From the NCBI GenBank assembly GCA_020632925.1, contig JACKER010000028.1, forward strand, positions 26,435 to 90,434: a stretch of DNA of 64,000 nucleotides, given 5' to 3'. The number at the start of each line of letters is the position of its first letter. Positions within the stretch are counted from its first letter, which is position 1. Positions 1-8,818 of this stretch are shown here, in pieces. The stretch comes from Alphaproteobacteria bacterium. Lineage in GTDB: Bacteria > Myxococcota_A > UBA796 > GCA-2862545. A program made the translations under genes and the position numbers. The notes beneath the pieces are model-generated. The model was not told where the DNA came from and did no database searches. It saw only the letters and a program-made list of their open reading frames with translations.

Positions 1-14
1 GCCCCAAGCCGTGG

Positions 15-70
15 CCTGTAGCCTGTAGCCTGTAGCCCGGAGCCCGGAGCCCGGAGCCCGGAGCCTGCCG
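15..70. repeat. Heptanucleotide tandem repeat
   Basis: Eight consecutive 7-base units lie just downstream of the TetR gene: three CCTGTAG, four CCCGGAG and a final CCTGCCG. The switch from one variant block to the other suggests local slippage or homogenisation. No function is visible. The array may continue as degenerate sequence before position 15, where the window begins. Confidence 0.85.
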
Positions 71-74
71 CCCA

Positions 75-707
75 TCACGTCCACCCCGCGAGCAGCCCCT
101 CCACGAGCTCCCGTCGGATCGCCGCCGCGCGAAGGCGCTCGGGGACCAGCCGATCGCGCTTCACGAAGTGGCCGGCACCGTGCACGGCCGCCCACAGGGC
201 GTGGGTGCGCAGTTCCTCGTCCCCGGGGCGCAGCGTCCCCTCCTCCACTGCCTCCCGCAGGGCCCTCGCGCAGCGCTCCAGCGCCGGCGCCACCGCCGTC
301 GCCACCGCCGCCGCGGCGTCCGCACCCAGCAGGGCGCGCGGATCGGAGAGCGAGGCGTCGAGCAGCGCGTGCTTCTGGGGCTCGGCCTGCGCGAACGCCG
401 GCCAGGCCTCCACCACCGCCCTCACCCGCGACAACGGTGGCGCCTCCGCATCCCACCGCTCGTCCAGGAACGCCACGAACGCCTCGCCGGCCCGCACCTG
501 GAGTCCCGCGATCAGCGCGTCCTTCCCCGAGAAGTAACGGTAGAGCCCCCCGACCGCGGCGTCCGCGGCGTCCGCGAGCCTCGGCATCGTCAGCGCGTCG
601 ATCCCATCGTCGGCGACCAGCCGCATCGCGATGTCCAGCAGATCGTCGAGCCGTTGCTGGTGCTTTCGTTGACGCCGCGTCGGCGCCGGAGTAGAAGCGC
701 GAATCAT
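75..707 (-). CDS. TetR/AcrR family transcriptional regulator
   Basis: A 210-residue protein of normal TetR length. The N-terminal helix-turn-helix lies at about residues 20-65 and ends in the family signature GGLYRYFSGKDAL. The rest is a helical ligand-binding domain that I cannot assign to a ligand. The start ATG at 707 is chosen because the open frame running further upstream is antisense to the amidohydrolase and has no family resemblance. It is divergent from the amidohydrolase with about 45 bases between the start codons. That arrangement commonly means the regulator controls itself and its neighbour. Confidence 0.9.
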   Translation of the reverse strand: MIRASTPAPTRRQRKHQQRLDDLLDIAMRLVADDGIDALTMPRLADAADAAVGGLYRYFSGKDALIAGLQVRAGEAFVAFLDERWDAEAPPLSRVRAVVEAWPAFAQAEPQKHALLDASLSDPRALLGADAAAAVATAVAPALERCARALREAVEEGTLRPGDEELRTHALWAAVHGAGHFVKRDRLVPERLRAAAIRRELVEGLLAGWT

Positions 708-723
708 GTTCGCAGTATGAACA
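707..723. promoter_or_regulatory. Candidate TetR operator (inverted repeat)
   Basis: The arms TGTTC (707-711) and GAACA (719-723) are perfect inverted repeats separated by 7 bases. They sit between the divergent TetR and amidohydrolase genes and overlap the TetR start codon. A 17-base palindrome in this place is what a self-repressing TetR protein would use. The short arms could also arise by chance. Confidence 0.4.
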
Positions 724-752
724 CCTTTCGCTCCATGAGGCAAGGAGGACCG

Positions 753-2474
753 ATGCACGACCTCGTCATCCGCGGTGGCACCCTGGTGGACGGCACCGGC
801 CGGGCGCCCTTCGTCGGCGATCTGGCCATCGACGGGGACCGCATCGTCGCCGTGGGCGTCGTCGAGGGCCGCGGGCGGCGGGAGATCGACGCGACCGGCA
901 AGCTCGTGACCCCGGGCTTCGTGGACATGCACACGCACTACGACGGGCAGGTCAGCTGGGACCCGCACTTCACGCCTTCGGGCTGGCACGGCTGCACCAC
1001 CGTGATCATGGGCAACTGCGGCGTCGGCTTCGCCCCGTGCCGCCGAGAGGACCGCGAGTGGCTCATCAACGTGATGGAGGGGGTCGAGGACATCCCCGGC
1101 TCGGCGCTGGCCGAGGGCATCGACTGGGAGTGGGAGACCTTCCCGGAGTACCTCGACGCCATCGAGCGCAAGCCGCACAGCCTGGACTTCGCCGCGCAGG
1201 TGCCGCACAGCGCCGTCCGCGGCTTCGTGCTCGGTCGGGACGCGAGCGAGGACCGCGACGCCACCCCGGATGAGATCGCGCGCATGAAGGAGGTCGTCGC
1301 CGAGGGGCTGCGCGCGGGCGCGCTCGGGTTCAGCACCAGCCGCACGAGCCTGCACAAGACGGCCGCCGGCAAGCTCGTGGCGGGCACCTTCGCCGCGAAG
1401 GACGAGCTCTTCGGCATCGGCGAGGCGCTGGCCGAGACCGGGCTCGGCGTCTTCGAGTGCGCCAACGAGCACGTCACGCTCGACAAGGACATCGAGTGGA
1501 TGATCGAGCTCACGAAGCGCATCGATCGGCCCGTCATCTTCAACCTGTCCCAGACCGACTTCGCGCCCGAGCTGTGGAAGAAGGTGCTCGCGCGGCTCGA
1601 GTCGGCCGTCGCCGAGGGTGCGGATCTGTGGGCGCAGTCCGCCGGCCGCTCCATCGGCATCCTCATGAACTGGCGGTGCACGGCGCATCCGTTCGCGCTG
1701 CACCCGCGCTGGCAGGCGCTCGCCACCCTCCCCTGGGAAGAGCAGCTCGCCGCCCTCCGCGACCCCGCTACGAAGGCCGCCATCCTCGCGGACACGCCCG
1801 AGGAGCGCGGCGTGTTCGAGGCGTACGTGACGCGCACCTTCGAGAAGATGTACGCGCTGTCCGCCACCGGGTACGAGCCCGATCCCACGACCAGCCTGGC
1901 CGCGCGCGCCAGGGCGACGGGCGTGTCACCCGCCGAGCTCGCGTACGACGAGATGCTCGCGGACGACGGCCGCGGCTTCCTCTACTTCCCCCTGTTCAAC
2001 TACGCCGACGGCGACCTGAGCCCGCTCCACACCCTGCACGACCACCCGCGCGTGCTGATGGGGCTGTCGGACGGCGGCGCCCACTGCGGCGCGATCTGCG
2101 ACGCGGGCATGCCCACCTTCATGCTCACGCACTGGACCCGCGACCGCGAGCGCGGCCCCACCTTCCCCATCGAGCGCATCGTCCACCGCCAGACCCAGCA
2201 GACGGCCGCGTTCTACGGCCTGCTCGACCGCGGCGTGCTCGCCCCCGGGTACAAGGCGGACGTCAACGTCATCGACTACGCCTCGCTCAGCCTCGACGCC
2301 CCCGCGCTGACCTTCGACCTGCCGGCGGGCGGTCGGCGTCTGGTCCAGGACGCCAAGGGGTACGTCGCGACCGTCTGCTCCGGCGTGGTGACCTTCGAGG
2401 GCGGGGCTCCCACCGGCGCCATGCCGGGGAAGCTGCTCCGCGGGCCCCGGAGCGCTCCCGAGGTCCGGGCGTAG
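753..2474 (+). CDS. N-acyl-D-amino-acid deacylase family amidohydrolase
   Basis: A 573-residue cytosolic metal-dependent hydrolase of the amidohydrolase superfamily, D-aminoacylase/dihydroorotase-like branch. The metal-binding HTH motif (FVDMHTHYDGQ) is at residues 60-62. It is followed by the GCTTVIMGNCGVGFAP stretch typical of D-aminoacylase-like enzymes. A late SDGGAHCG motif near residue 441 contributes to metal and substrate binding, and ADVNVIDY near the C-terminus is the usual amidohydrolase closing strand. The start ATG at 753 is fixed by AAGGAGG at 742-748; an earlier in-frame ATG lacks such a site. The substrate is not predictable; removal of an acyl group from a D-amino acid or related amide is the family reaction. 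It is probably controlled by the divergent TetR protein. Confidence 0.88.
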   Translation: MHDLVIRGGTLVDGTGRAPFVGDLAIDGDRIVAVGVVEGRGRREIDATGKLVTPGFVDMHTHYDGQVSWDPHFTPSGWHGCTTVIMGNCGVGFAPCRREDREWLINVMEGVEDIPGSALAEGIDWEWETFPEYLDAIERKPHSLDFAAQVPHSAVRGFVLGRDASEDRDATPDEIARMKEVVAEGLRAGALGFSTSRTSLHKTAAGKLVAGTFAAKDELFGIGEALAETGLGVFECANEHVTLDKDIEWMIELTKRIDRPVIFNLSQTDFAPELWKKVLARLESAVAEGADLWAQSAGRSIGILMNWRCTAHPFALHPRWQALATLPWEEQLAALRDPATKAAILADTPEERGVFEAYVTRTFEKMYALSATGYEPDPTTSLAARARATGVSPAELAYDEMLADDGRGFLYFPLFNYADGDLSPLHTLHDHPRVLMGLSDGGAHCGAICDAGMPTFMLTHWTRDRERGPTFPIERIVHRQTQQTAAFYGLLDRGVLAPGYKADVNVIDYASLSLDAPALTFDLPAGGRRLVQDAKGYVATVCSGVVTFEGGAPTGAMPGKLLRGPRSAPEVRA

Positions 2475-2478
2475 CCGG

Positions 2479-3967
2479 CTACGGCCTCGATCCCCCGGCG
2501 AAGACCCCGAACCCGAGCCAGGGGTAGGTGGTCTCCATCGTGATCACGATGTCGTCGATGCCGTCGCCGGTGGCGTCGAACACGGCGTGCGCGGGGTAGG
2601 TCGAGGCCGCTCCGTCCACCGGGAGCGCGTGGGTGCCGGGGCACGGCGCGTGATCGATGCGCACCGCGTCCTGGAAACACCGAGTAGGTCAGGTCCGGCG
2701 CGCCGTCGGCGTTCAGATCGCCCACCTGCGAGACCACCGTGGATCCGGGTGGCACCGTGGTCGTCGACCAGGCGTCGGTCTCGAGGTTCAACGTCGCGCG
2801 CGTGGTCGGCAGCTCCACGATCCACACCGCTCCATCGTCCCCTCGCCCCGACACCACGGCGTCCGGCGTCCCGTCGCGCGTCAGGTCGTGTCCGCCGAGC
2901 GCGTTCTCGAAGAACGCGGAGCCCGCGGACTGCCAGACCTGCGTCGCGTCCGCCACCCGCACCACGGCCGGCAGCGCACCTCCCGGCCACACGCGGATCT
3001 GCCCGTCGCCCTGCCCGTCGACGAAGGCCAGCACGAGGTCGTCGATGCCGTCCCCGTCGACGTCACCGAGGTCGAAGGCCCGCGAGGGCGTGCCCGCCCC
3101 CGGATCGACCCGCGCGAAGGCCACCACGTCGACCTCCGCGTCCCCGACGATCGAGGCGCTGTCGACCAGGTAGACCTGCCAGTCGACGCAGTTCGTGATC
3201 TGCACCATCAGATCCTCGGTCCCGCTACCGTTCACGTCACCGATCGCCGACACGTAGATCGCGTTGGTCCCCATCGCGCCCGCGGGCTTGCGGAGCGTCC
3301 CCACGGCCACCGCGGCCGCGTCCACCGGGCCCGAGATCGCCGTGATCGGGAAGCGGTACACCTCCCAGGGGATGGGCGCGTTGCAGCTCGCGCCGACGAG
3401 GCCCACCCCCATGACCACGTCGAGCACGCCGTCGTGGTCGAGGTCCGACACGATGGGCTCGCGCATCACGAAGCCCTGCGCGACCGCGGAGCCGGCGGGC
3501 AGCAGGGGGGCCGTGCCGGCCGGGATCGGCCCGTGGAACACGCTCACGGCGTGCCGCGAGATGGGGTTGTCGATCGAGGTCCACCCGATCAGGTCCTGCG
3601 CGCCGTCACCGTTCAGGTCACCCGCGGGGAACACGCCGCTCGCGTCGAGCGTGACCGCGGTGGAGGTGGGGGTCGTGGAGATGCCCTCGAGCGCGCAGTC
3701 CGTGCGCCCGTCGGCGTCGTCGTCGACTCCGTTGCCGCACAGATCGACGTCGGGTGCCGGACACACGGGCTCGGGGGGCGTTCCGGTGTGGGCCGAGTGC
3801 TCGACGGTCGTCCCGGAGTGCTCCGTCTCCCAGGTCCCCGAGTGCGTCGTCTCGCCGCTGTGCAGGGGCACCGTCGTGCCGTCCGTGGGAGGCGTGGTCT
3901 TCGTCTCCTCCGCCTTCGACGAGCACCCCGCCAGCAGCACCAGGGAGCTCAACACCCTCACGACCAT
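2479..3967 (-). CDS. FG-GAP repeat lipoprotein, interrupted by a frameshift
   Basis: A secreted lipoprotein with signal sequence and lipobox LLAGC at the N-terminus, preceded by GGAGGCGGAG. A Thr/Ser/His-rich tether of about 50 residues follows. Next come a DLCGNGVDDDADG calcium-binding motif and several FG-GAP type blades with Asp-rich loops (GDLNGDGAQD, GDVDGDGIDD), implying a surface beta-propeller. The frame breaks at the AAA run at 2675-2677 on the plus strand. Removing one A gives continuous reading TYSVFQDAVRIDHAP into a final stretch with another GDGIDDIV loop ending at 2479. The 3' end lies 4 bases from the end of the convergent amidohydrolase gene. The function is unknown; adhesion or surface display is the usual guess. 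Confidence 0.8.
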
Positions 3968-4084
3968 CTCCGCCTCCCGCGCAGAAGCGTAAGGGCGGGA
4001 GGTGGTGCGATCCAGTGCCAGGTGTTCTCGCGACGAGAACGTGACGTCCGGAGCGCCGGCGACGCACAGGAGCGGAAGGTGTCC
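3968..4084. promoter_or_regulatory. Divergent intergenic region
   Basis: 117 bases separate the divergent starts of the FG-GAP lipoprotein (minus) and the TPR protein (plus), so promoters for both must lie here or overlap the gene ends. The stretch contains the short palindrome TCTCGCGACGAGA (4026-4038). I cannot assign -35 or -10 boxes with confidence. Confidence 0.35.
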
Positions 4085-4969
4085 ATGTTCCTGATGCTCG
4101 CGACCCAAGCGCTCGCTGCGCCCACCCTCGCCGAGGAGGCCGAAGCGGCCATGGTCGAGGGGGACGCCGCCACCGCGCTCAAGCTGTACCGCAAGCTCGT
4201 CCGCGCGGAGCCCGGCGACGGCAAGGCCTGGTACGGACTCGCCGGGGCGGCCCACGCGCTCGAGCGCTGGGACGAGTCCCAGGAAGCCTGGGGGCACGCC
4301 GCCCAGCTCGACTTCCGCCCCGCCTTCTCCGCCTACAACCGGGGCTGCGCGCTGGCCCGTCTCGGGCGTGCCGACGAGGCGCTGACGCTCGTGGAGAAGG
4401 GCGTGGGCTACGGCGTGCTCGCCCCCGAGCAGCTCCGGGACGATCCCGATCTCGCCTCGCTCCAGTCCGACCCCCGGATGGTCGCCCTCGTGGACCGGGC
4501 GGACGCGCTCGCGCACCCCTGCTCCCACGACGACGCCTACCGCGCGGTGGACTTCTGGATCGGGTCCTGGGTGGTCGCGGGGCCCGAGGGCAAGCGCCTC
4601 GGCCGCAACACGATCACCGCGGAGGCCGACGGCTGCGTGCTCCGCGAGCAGTGGTCCGACGCGATGGGTGGCACCGGCACCTCGCTCACCTGGCTCTCGC
4701 CCGAGGACCACCGCTGGCACCAGCAGTGGATCGACGACCACGGGCGCGTCTCGGCCTATGTCGGCGACGTGGACGCCGACGGGACGCTGGTGATGGAGGC
4801 GCGCAGCACCAGGGCCGACGGCACGGCGCTGCACCTGCGAGGCACCTGGACGCCCGGCGACGACGGCACCGTGCACCAGGTCTTCGCCTCCGAGCAGCCC
4901 GACGGCACCTGGTGGACCGTGTTCGATGGCACGTACAGCCCTGTGTCGGATTCCACAGCCTCCCGCTGA
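4085..4969 (+). CDS. Secreted TPR protein with DUF1579-like C-terminal domain
   Basis: A 294-residue protein with a short hydrophobic leader ending in LAAPTLAEE, suggesting export. Residues about 15-130 form tetratricopeptide-like helices (KLYRKLVRAEPGDGKAWYGL and following repeats). Residues about 150-288 form a beta-rich domain beginning RAVDFWIGSWVVAGPEG, resembling DUF1579/nitrobindin-like barrels that bind small hydrophobic ligands. The start at 4085 follows AGGAG at about 4068. It precedes the 5.0-11.4 kb operon with a 69-base gap and may or may not be co-transcribed with it. The exact role is unknown. Confidence 0.7.
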   Translation: MFLMLATQALAAPTLAEEAEAAMVEGDAATALKLYRKLVRAEPGDGKAWYGLAGAAHALERWDESQEAWGHAAQLDFRPAFSAYNRGCALARLGRADEALTLVEKGVGYGVLAPEQLRDDPDLASLQSDPRMVALVDRADALAHPCSHDDAYRAVDFWIGSWVVAGPEGKRLGRNTITAEADGCVLREQWSDAMGGTGTSLTWLSPEDHRWHQQWIDDHGRVSAYVGDVDADGTLVMEARSTRADGTALHLRGTWTPGDDGTVHQVFASEQPDGTWWTVFDGTYSPVSDSTASR

Positions 4970-5038
4970 GGCCACGGGCGGACGCCCTCTCACCGGCCCG
5001 GCACGAACCCTGCTATGGGACCGGCCGGGGAGGAGAGC

Positions 5039-6130
5039 GTGCCGTGGCTGCTCGCCATCGCCGTCGAGGCGCGAGCCGACGACGTCGCCGACGCGATCGG
5101 ACGGGGTGATCTCGAGGAGCTCGAGGCGCTGCGCGCGCGCTACCCCCAGGACTACGCGCTGGCGCTCGAGGTCGGCTGGCTCGCGTTCCAGGAGGGACGC
5201 TACGCGCTCGCGGAGGAGGCGTACACCGACGCGGCGACGCTGTCCGGCGGCTCGCGAGACGCCGTGCTCGGCCTCGCGTGGACCCGCCAGCGACTGGGTG
5301 ATCGGCGGGGTGCGCTCGCGCTCCTCGACCAGCTCGATGCCGACGACCCCGCCGTGGCCGAGCTCCGCGCCGCCACCCGCGACCCCGCGTACGCCGTCCT
5401 GCTCGCCGGCGGGGCCTGGACCGCGCTCCCGTCGGGCGACGGAGGGCCAGCGACCAGCGCCACCGAGGTCCGCGCCGGGGCGTCGGGACGCAGCGCCCAC
5501 CTCGGTGGCGGCGCCGTCCTCGTCGTCACCCAGACCCCGCTCGACGTTGGCGCGCTCGACGTCGCGACCTGGGGCCACGCCGACGCCGGCAGCGCGCTCG
5601 GCGGCGTGGAGCTCGTCGGCGCCCTGTTCGTCGACCCCAACGGCGACCTGACGCCCGGCGGTGTGATCGGCGGCGTCGCGCGCTGGTCCCCCTGGGGAGA
5701 CGGGCGGCTCGAGGCGAGCTGGACCCACCCGCGCGGCGAGCTGCCCCAGGTGGTCCGCCTCTCCCCCTCGTGGTTCCTGCCCTTCGGCCCCATCGGCGTC
5801 GAGCCGCTGGCCGCGGTCCAGCTCACCGACGGTGAGGTCCTCCCCTCCGGCGGCGGCACGCTGTGGCTCGTGACCCGCCCGCTCGCGCTCTGGGCGGGCG
5901 GCCGCGGAGGGCCCCAGCAGAGCGTCACCCTGCTCCGGCTCCGCGCGAGTGCCGCGTGGCCCGATCGGGAGACCGCGGGGGCCTGGGCGGGCCTGCGGCT
6001 CGGACGCGTCGATCGCGCCTGGGTCGCGGGCCAGTGGGCCGGCGCCTGGTTCGACGCCGCCGGCGCGCGCCCGCGCATCGCCAACACCCTGTCCCTGACC
6101 CTCTCCCTCACGCCTGGAGGCGCGTCGTGA
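5039..6130 (+). CDS. TPR plus outer-membrane beta-barrel-like protein
   Basis: First gene of a tightly coupled six-gene operon. The GTG start at 5039 is preferred over the ATG at 5015 because GGGGAGGAG lies just upstream of it and a signal peptide follows directly (VPWLLAIAVEARA). Residues about 15-120 hold TPR-like helices. The rest alternates hydrophobic and glycine-rich strands and ends NTLSLTLSLTPGGAS, as in bacterial surface barrels. Length is 363 residues. The stop overlaps the start of the PqqD-like gene. An export or anchoring role for the operon product is inferred from position only. Confidence 0.65.
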   Translation: MPWLLAIAVEARADDVADAIGRGDLEELEALRARYPQDYALALEVGWLAFQEGRYALAEEAYTDAATLSGGSRDAVLGLAWTRQRLGDRRGALALLDQLDADDPAVAELRAATRDPAYAVLLAGGAWTALPSGDGGPATSATEVRAGASGRSAHLGGGAVLVVTQTPLDVGALDVATWGHADAGSALGGVELVGALFVDPNGDLTPGGVIGGVARWSPWGDGRLEASWTHPRGELPQVVRLSPSWFLPFGPIGVEPLAAVQLTDGEVLPSGGGTLWLVTRPLALWAGGRGGPQQSVTLLRLRASAAWPDRETAGAWAGLRLGRVDRAWVAGQWAGAWFDAAGARPRIANTLSLTLSLTPGGAS

Positions 6131-6414
6131 ACCTCGGCACCCGGCTCGGCGATCTCGCCATCAGCGACTCGGGCTTCGTCTTCGATCCCTACACCGGCGC
6201 CTCGTTCACCGTGAACGCGACCGGGCTGCACCTGCTGCGGGCGCTGAAAGACGGCGTGATCGACCGCGCGGGGCTGCTCGCCGGCCTGGACGAGGCCTTC
6301 GACGTGGACGGCGCCGACGCGGGGCGAGACGTGGACGACTTCCTCGGGCAACTCCGCCGCTACGAGCTGCTGCCGCGGGACTTCGAGCTCGGCGCGTCCG
6401 AGGTGACCCCGTGA
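6127..6414 (+). CDS. PqqD-like peptide-binding chaperone
   Basis: A 95-residue protein with the PqqD-family fold: an N-terminal strand pair (FVFDPYTGASFTVNATG), a helix with LLRALKDG, then a winged-helix-like C-terminus ending in an acidic helix and LRRYELL. PqqD proteins, known from RiPP and PQQ pathways, bind leader peptides and present them to modifying enzymes. GTG at 6127 follows GGAGG at 6115-6119 and overlaps the upstream stop (GTGA). No precursor peptide is recognisable nearby, so the partner could be the ATP-grasp enzyme encoded immediately downstream. Confidence 0.75.
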   Translation: MNLGTRLGDLAISDSGFVFDPYTGASFTVNATGLHLLRALKDGVIDRAGLLAGLDEAFDVDGADAGRDVDDFLGQLRRYELLPRDFELGASEVTP

Positions 6415-7478
6415 GCACCGTCGCCGTCACCGGCCTCAACGCCACCGACAATCCGGCACCCGGGGTGGCGGTCGCCCGCGCGCTCAAGGACGCCGACCCC
6501 GCCACGCGGGTGGTGGGCCTGGCCTACGACCTGCTGGACCCCGGGAACTATGCGCCGGCCTGGTTCGACGACGTGTTCCTCGTCCCGTACCCGAGCCAGG
6601 GCAGCGACGTGCTCCGGTCCCGACTCACCGAGATCCTGGACGCCGTGCGCATCGACGCCGTCCTGCCGAACCTCGACAGCGAGCTGCCGGCCTTCGTCGC
6701 CCTCGAGGGCTGGCTGCACGAGCGCGGCGTCGGGACCTTCCTGCCCACGCGCCAGCAGTTCGACCTGCGCAGCAAGCTGCACCTCGCCGACCTCGGCGAG
6801 CGTGCGGGGCTGCCGGTACCCGAGACGGTCGTGCTCTCTGAGCCGGCCGAGCTGTACACGCTGCACGAGAAGCTCTCGTACCCCCTCGTGATCAAGGGCG
6901 TGTTCTACGGCGCTGCCGTCTGCCACTCGCTGGAGGACGCGCTGCACGCGTACCACGACGTGCTCGCGAAGTGGGGTGCGCCGGTCCTCGCCCAGCGCGT
7001 GATCCGCGGCAAGGAGATCGACGTGTGCGCGGTGGGTGACGGCGCGGGCGGGCTGCTCGGCGCGGTCCCGATGCGCAAGACGCTGCTGACCGACAAGGGC
7101 AAGGGCTGGGCCGGCGTGGCGGTCAAGGACCCCGAGGCGCTCGCGATGACCGAGCGCTTCATGGACGCCTCCGACTGGCGCGGCCCCTGCGAGGTCGAGC
7201 TGATCCGCGACGAGGACGGCAAGACCTGGCTCCTCGAGATCAACCCGCGCTTCCCGGCCTGGTGCTACATGACCGCTGCCGCCGGCGCCAACCTCCCCTG
7301 GCTCGCGGCCCGCGCCGCGATGGGGGACACCATCGCGCCCGAGCGCGGCTTCACCCCCGGCACGATGTTCGTCCGGATCAGCATCGACCAGATCGCGCGG
7401 CTCGACGACTACGAGGCGCTCGCCACCACCGGCTCGCTGGTGGACCGAGCCCACCGCTTCCAGGGAGAGGACCGATGA
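6411..7478 (+). CDS. ATP-grasp ligase
   Basis: A 355-residue ATP-grasp enzyme of the carbamoyl-phosphate-synthase/carboxylate-amine ligase type. The N-terminal Rossmann-like half (VAVTGLNATDNPAPGVAVARAL) is followed by the ATP-grasp fold. That fold includes YPLVIKGVFYGA (nucleotide-binding lysine strand), the glutamate-containing VLAQRVIRGKEIDV, and the metal-binding signature LLEINPRFPAW. Such enzymes make an acyl-phosphate from a carboxylate and couple it to an amine or thiol. The GTG start overlaps the PqqD-like stop by four bases. With a PqqD partner and a downstream decarboxylase, amide formation on a peptide or amino-acid scaffold is a reasonable inference. Confidence 0.85.
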   Translation: MSTVAVTGLNATDNPAPGVAVARALKDADPATRVVGLAYDLLDPGNYAPAWFDDVFLVPYPSQGSDVLRSRLTEILDAVRIDAVLPNLDSELPAFVALEGWLHERGVGTFLPTRQQFDLRSKLHLADLGERAGLPVPETVVLSEPAELYTLHEKLSYPLVIKGVFYGAAVCHSLEDALHAYHDVLAKWGAPVLAQRVIRGKEIDVCAVGDGAGGLLGAVPMRKTLLTDKGKGWAGVAVKDPEALAMTERFMDASDWRGPCEVELIRDEDGKTWLLEINPRFPAWCYMTAAAGANLPWLAARAAMGDTIAPERGFTPGTMFVRISIDQIARLDDYEALATTGSLVDRAHRFQGEDR

Positions 7479-8818
7479 CCCGGAGACCCTACGAGCGACC
7501 CATCATCGTCCGGCACGAGTCCGGGCTCGGCAACAAGCTCTCCCGCGTGCCCGCGCTGCGTCCCCAGGAGGAGATCGACGGGGTGTCGGTCGAGGAGCTG
7601 GTGAAGACCTACGGCAGCCCGCTGTTCGTGTTCTCCGAGCAGACGCTGGTGCAGCGCCAGCGCGCGCTCGCCGACGCCTTCGCCGTGCGCTGGCCCAAGG
7701 TCCGCACCGCCTGGTCGTACAAGACCAACTACCTCGACGGGATCTGCCGAGTGCTGCACCGCGAGGGCGCCTGGGCCGAGGTCGTGTCGGAGATGGAGCT
7801 CGACAAGGCGCTGCACAACGGCGTCCGCCCGGACCACATCCACTTCAACGGCCCGTTCAAGCCCGAGTCGGCGCTGGAGAAGGCATTCCGCGGCGGGACC
7901 CTGGTCCACCTCGACAACTTCGACGAGCTGCGCCGCGCGGAGCAGGTCGCCACGAGGCTCGGCAAGCGGCCGGGCGTCGCGATCCGGCTGTCCGTGGCGG
8001 CCGAGGGCATCCCCCCGTGGACGCGTTTCGGCTTCCACCTCGAGAGCGGGCAGGCCCGGGACGCCGTGCGGCGCCTGCTCGCGGGCGACAAGCTCGATCT
8101 GGTCGGCCTGCACTGCCACCTCGGGACCTTCCTCCTCGATCCGGCGGCGTACCGCGAGGCCGCCGGCAAGCTGGCCGCGTTCGCCGAGGAGCTGCGCACC
8201 GAGCACGGCATCCGGCTGCAGTTCATCGACATCGGCGGGGGCTTCGCCAGCCACAACGCGCTCAAGGCGCAGTACCTCCCCGCCGAGCAGGCCACGCCGT
8301 CGTTCGAGCAGTACGCCGACGCCGTCTGCGACGGGCTGCGCGCGCTGCAGGGGCCGCCGAAGGAGCTGCCCACGCTCGTCCTCGAGACGGGCCGCGCGAT
8401 CGTCGACGACGCCGGGTACCTGATCACCACCGTCCACGCGACCCGCCGCCTGCCCGACGGTCGGCGCGGGGTGGTGCTCGACGCGGGCGTGAACGTGCTG
8501 TTCACCGCCTGGTGGTACCGCCACGACGTGGTCCCCACCCGCCACCTCGCCGGCATCCCCGAGCCGACCGTGCTCTACGGGCCGCTGTGCATGAACATCG
8601 ACGTCGTGCGCGACGCGCTGCCACTGCCCCCGGTCGAGGCCGGCGATCGGCTCGTGCTGCGCAACGTGGGCGCGTACAACGTGACGCAGTGGATGCAGTT
8701 CATCACGCTGCGTCCGGCTGTCGTGATGGTGGGGAGGAACGGCCAGCACGGCCTGCTGCGCAAGCCAGAGACGCTGGAGGCGCTCACGTCCTGGGAGGAG
8801 GTCCCGGAGTGGATCTGA
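7475..8818 (+). CDS. PLP-dependent decarboxylase, diaminopimelate/ornithine decarboxylase-like
   Basis: A 447-residue fold-type III PLP enzyme. The Schiff-base lysine is expected at about residue 83 in TAWSYKTNY. HCHLGTFLLDP and the phosphate-binding glycine motif DIGGGFASHN follow, with ETGRAIV in the barrel. The C-terminal domain contains YGPLCMNIDVV, where the Cys-x-x-x-Asp pattern matches the substrate-binding segment of LysA-like enzymes. The usual reaction is decarboxylation of a D- or L-amino acid. A canonical biosynthetic LysA role is unlikely because of the operon context. The start ATG overlaps the ATP-grasp stop (ATGA). Confidence 0.85.
   Translation: MTRRPYERPIIVRHESGLGNKLSRVPALRPQEEIDGVSVEELVKTYGSPLFVFSEQTLVQRQRALADAFAVRWPKVRTAWSYKTNYLDGICRVLHREGAWAEVVSEMELDKALHNGVRPDHIHFNGPFKPESALEKAFRGGTLVHLDNFDELRRAEQVATRLGKRPGVAIRLSVAAEGIPPWTRFGFHLESGQARDAVRRLLAGDKLDLVGLHCHLGTFLLDPAAYREAAGKLAAFAEELRTEHGIRLQFIDIGGGFASHNALKAQYLPAEQATPSFEQYADAVCDGLRALQGPPKELPTLVLETGRAIVDDAGYLITTVHATRRLPDGRRGVVLDAGVNVLFTAWWYRHDVVPTRHLAGIPEPTVLYGPLCMNIDVVRDALPLPPVEAGDRLVLRNVGAYNVTQWMQFITLRPAVVMVGRNGQHGLLRKPETLEALTSWEEVPEWI

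Noticed and set aside
938..1888. Long minus-strand open frame opposite the amidohydrolase
   Set aside because: It is antisense to a well-recognised enzyme, rich in Ser/Arg/Pro and without family motifs; long open frames on both strands are expected at this GC content.
2276..5728. A single 1150-residue minus-strand protein
   Set aside because: Only its middle third (the FG-GAP lipoprotein) has signal peptide and family motifs; the rest lies opposite the TPR genes.
7475..8818. Calling the decarboxylase the lysine-biosynthesis LysA
   Set aside because: It is embedded between an ATP-grasp and a transporter-peptidase gene in a coupled operon, with no lysine genes near; a specialised role is more likely.
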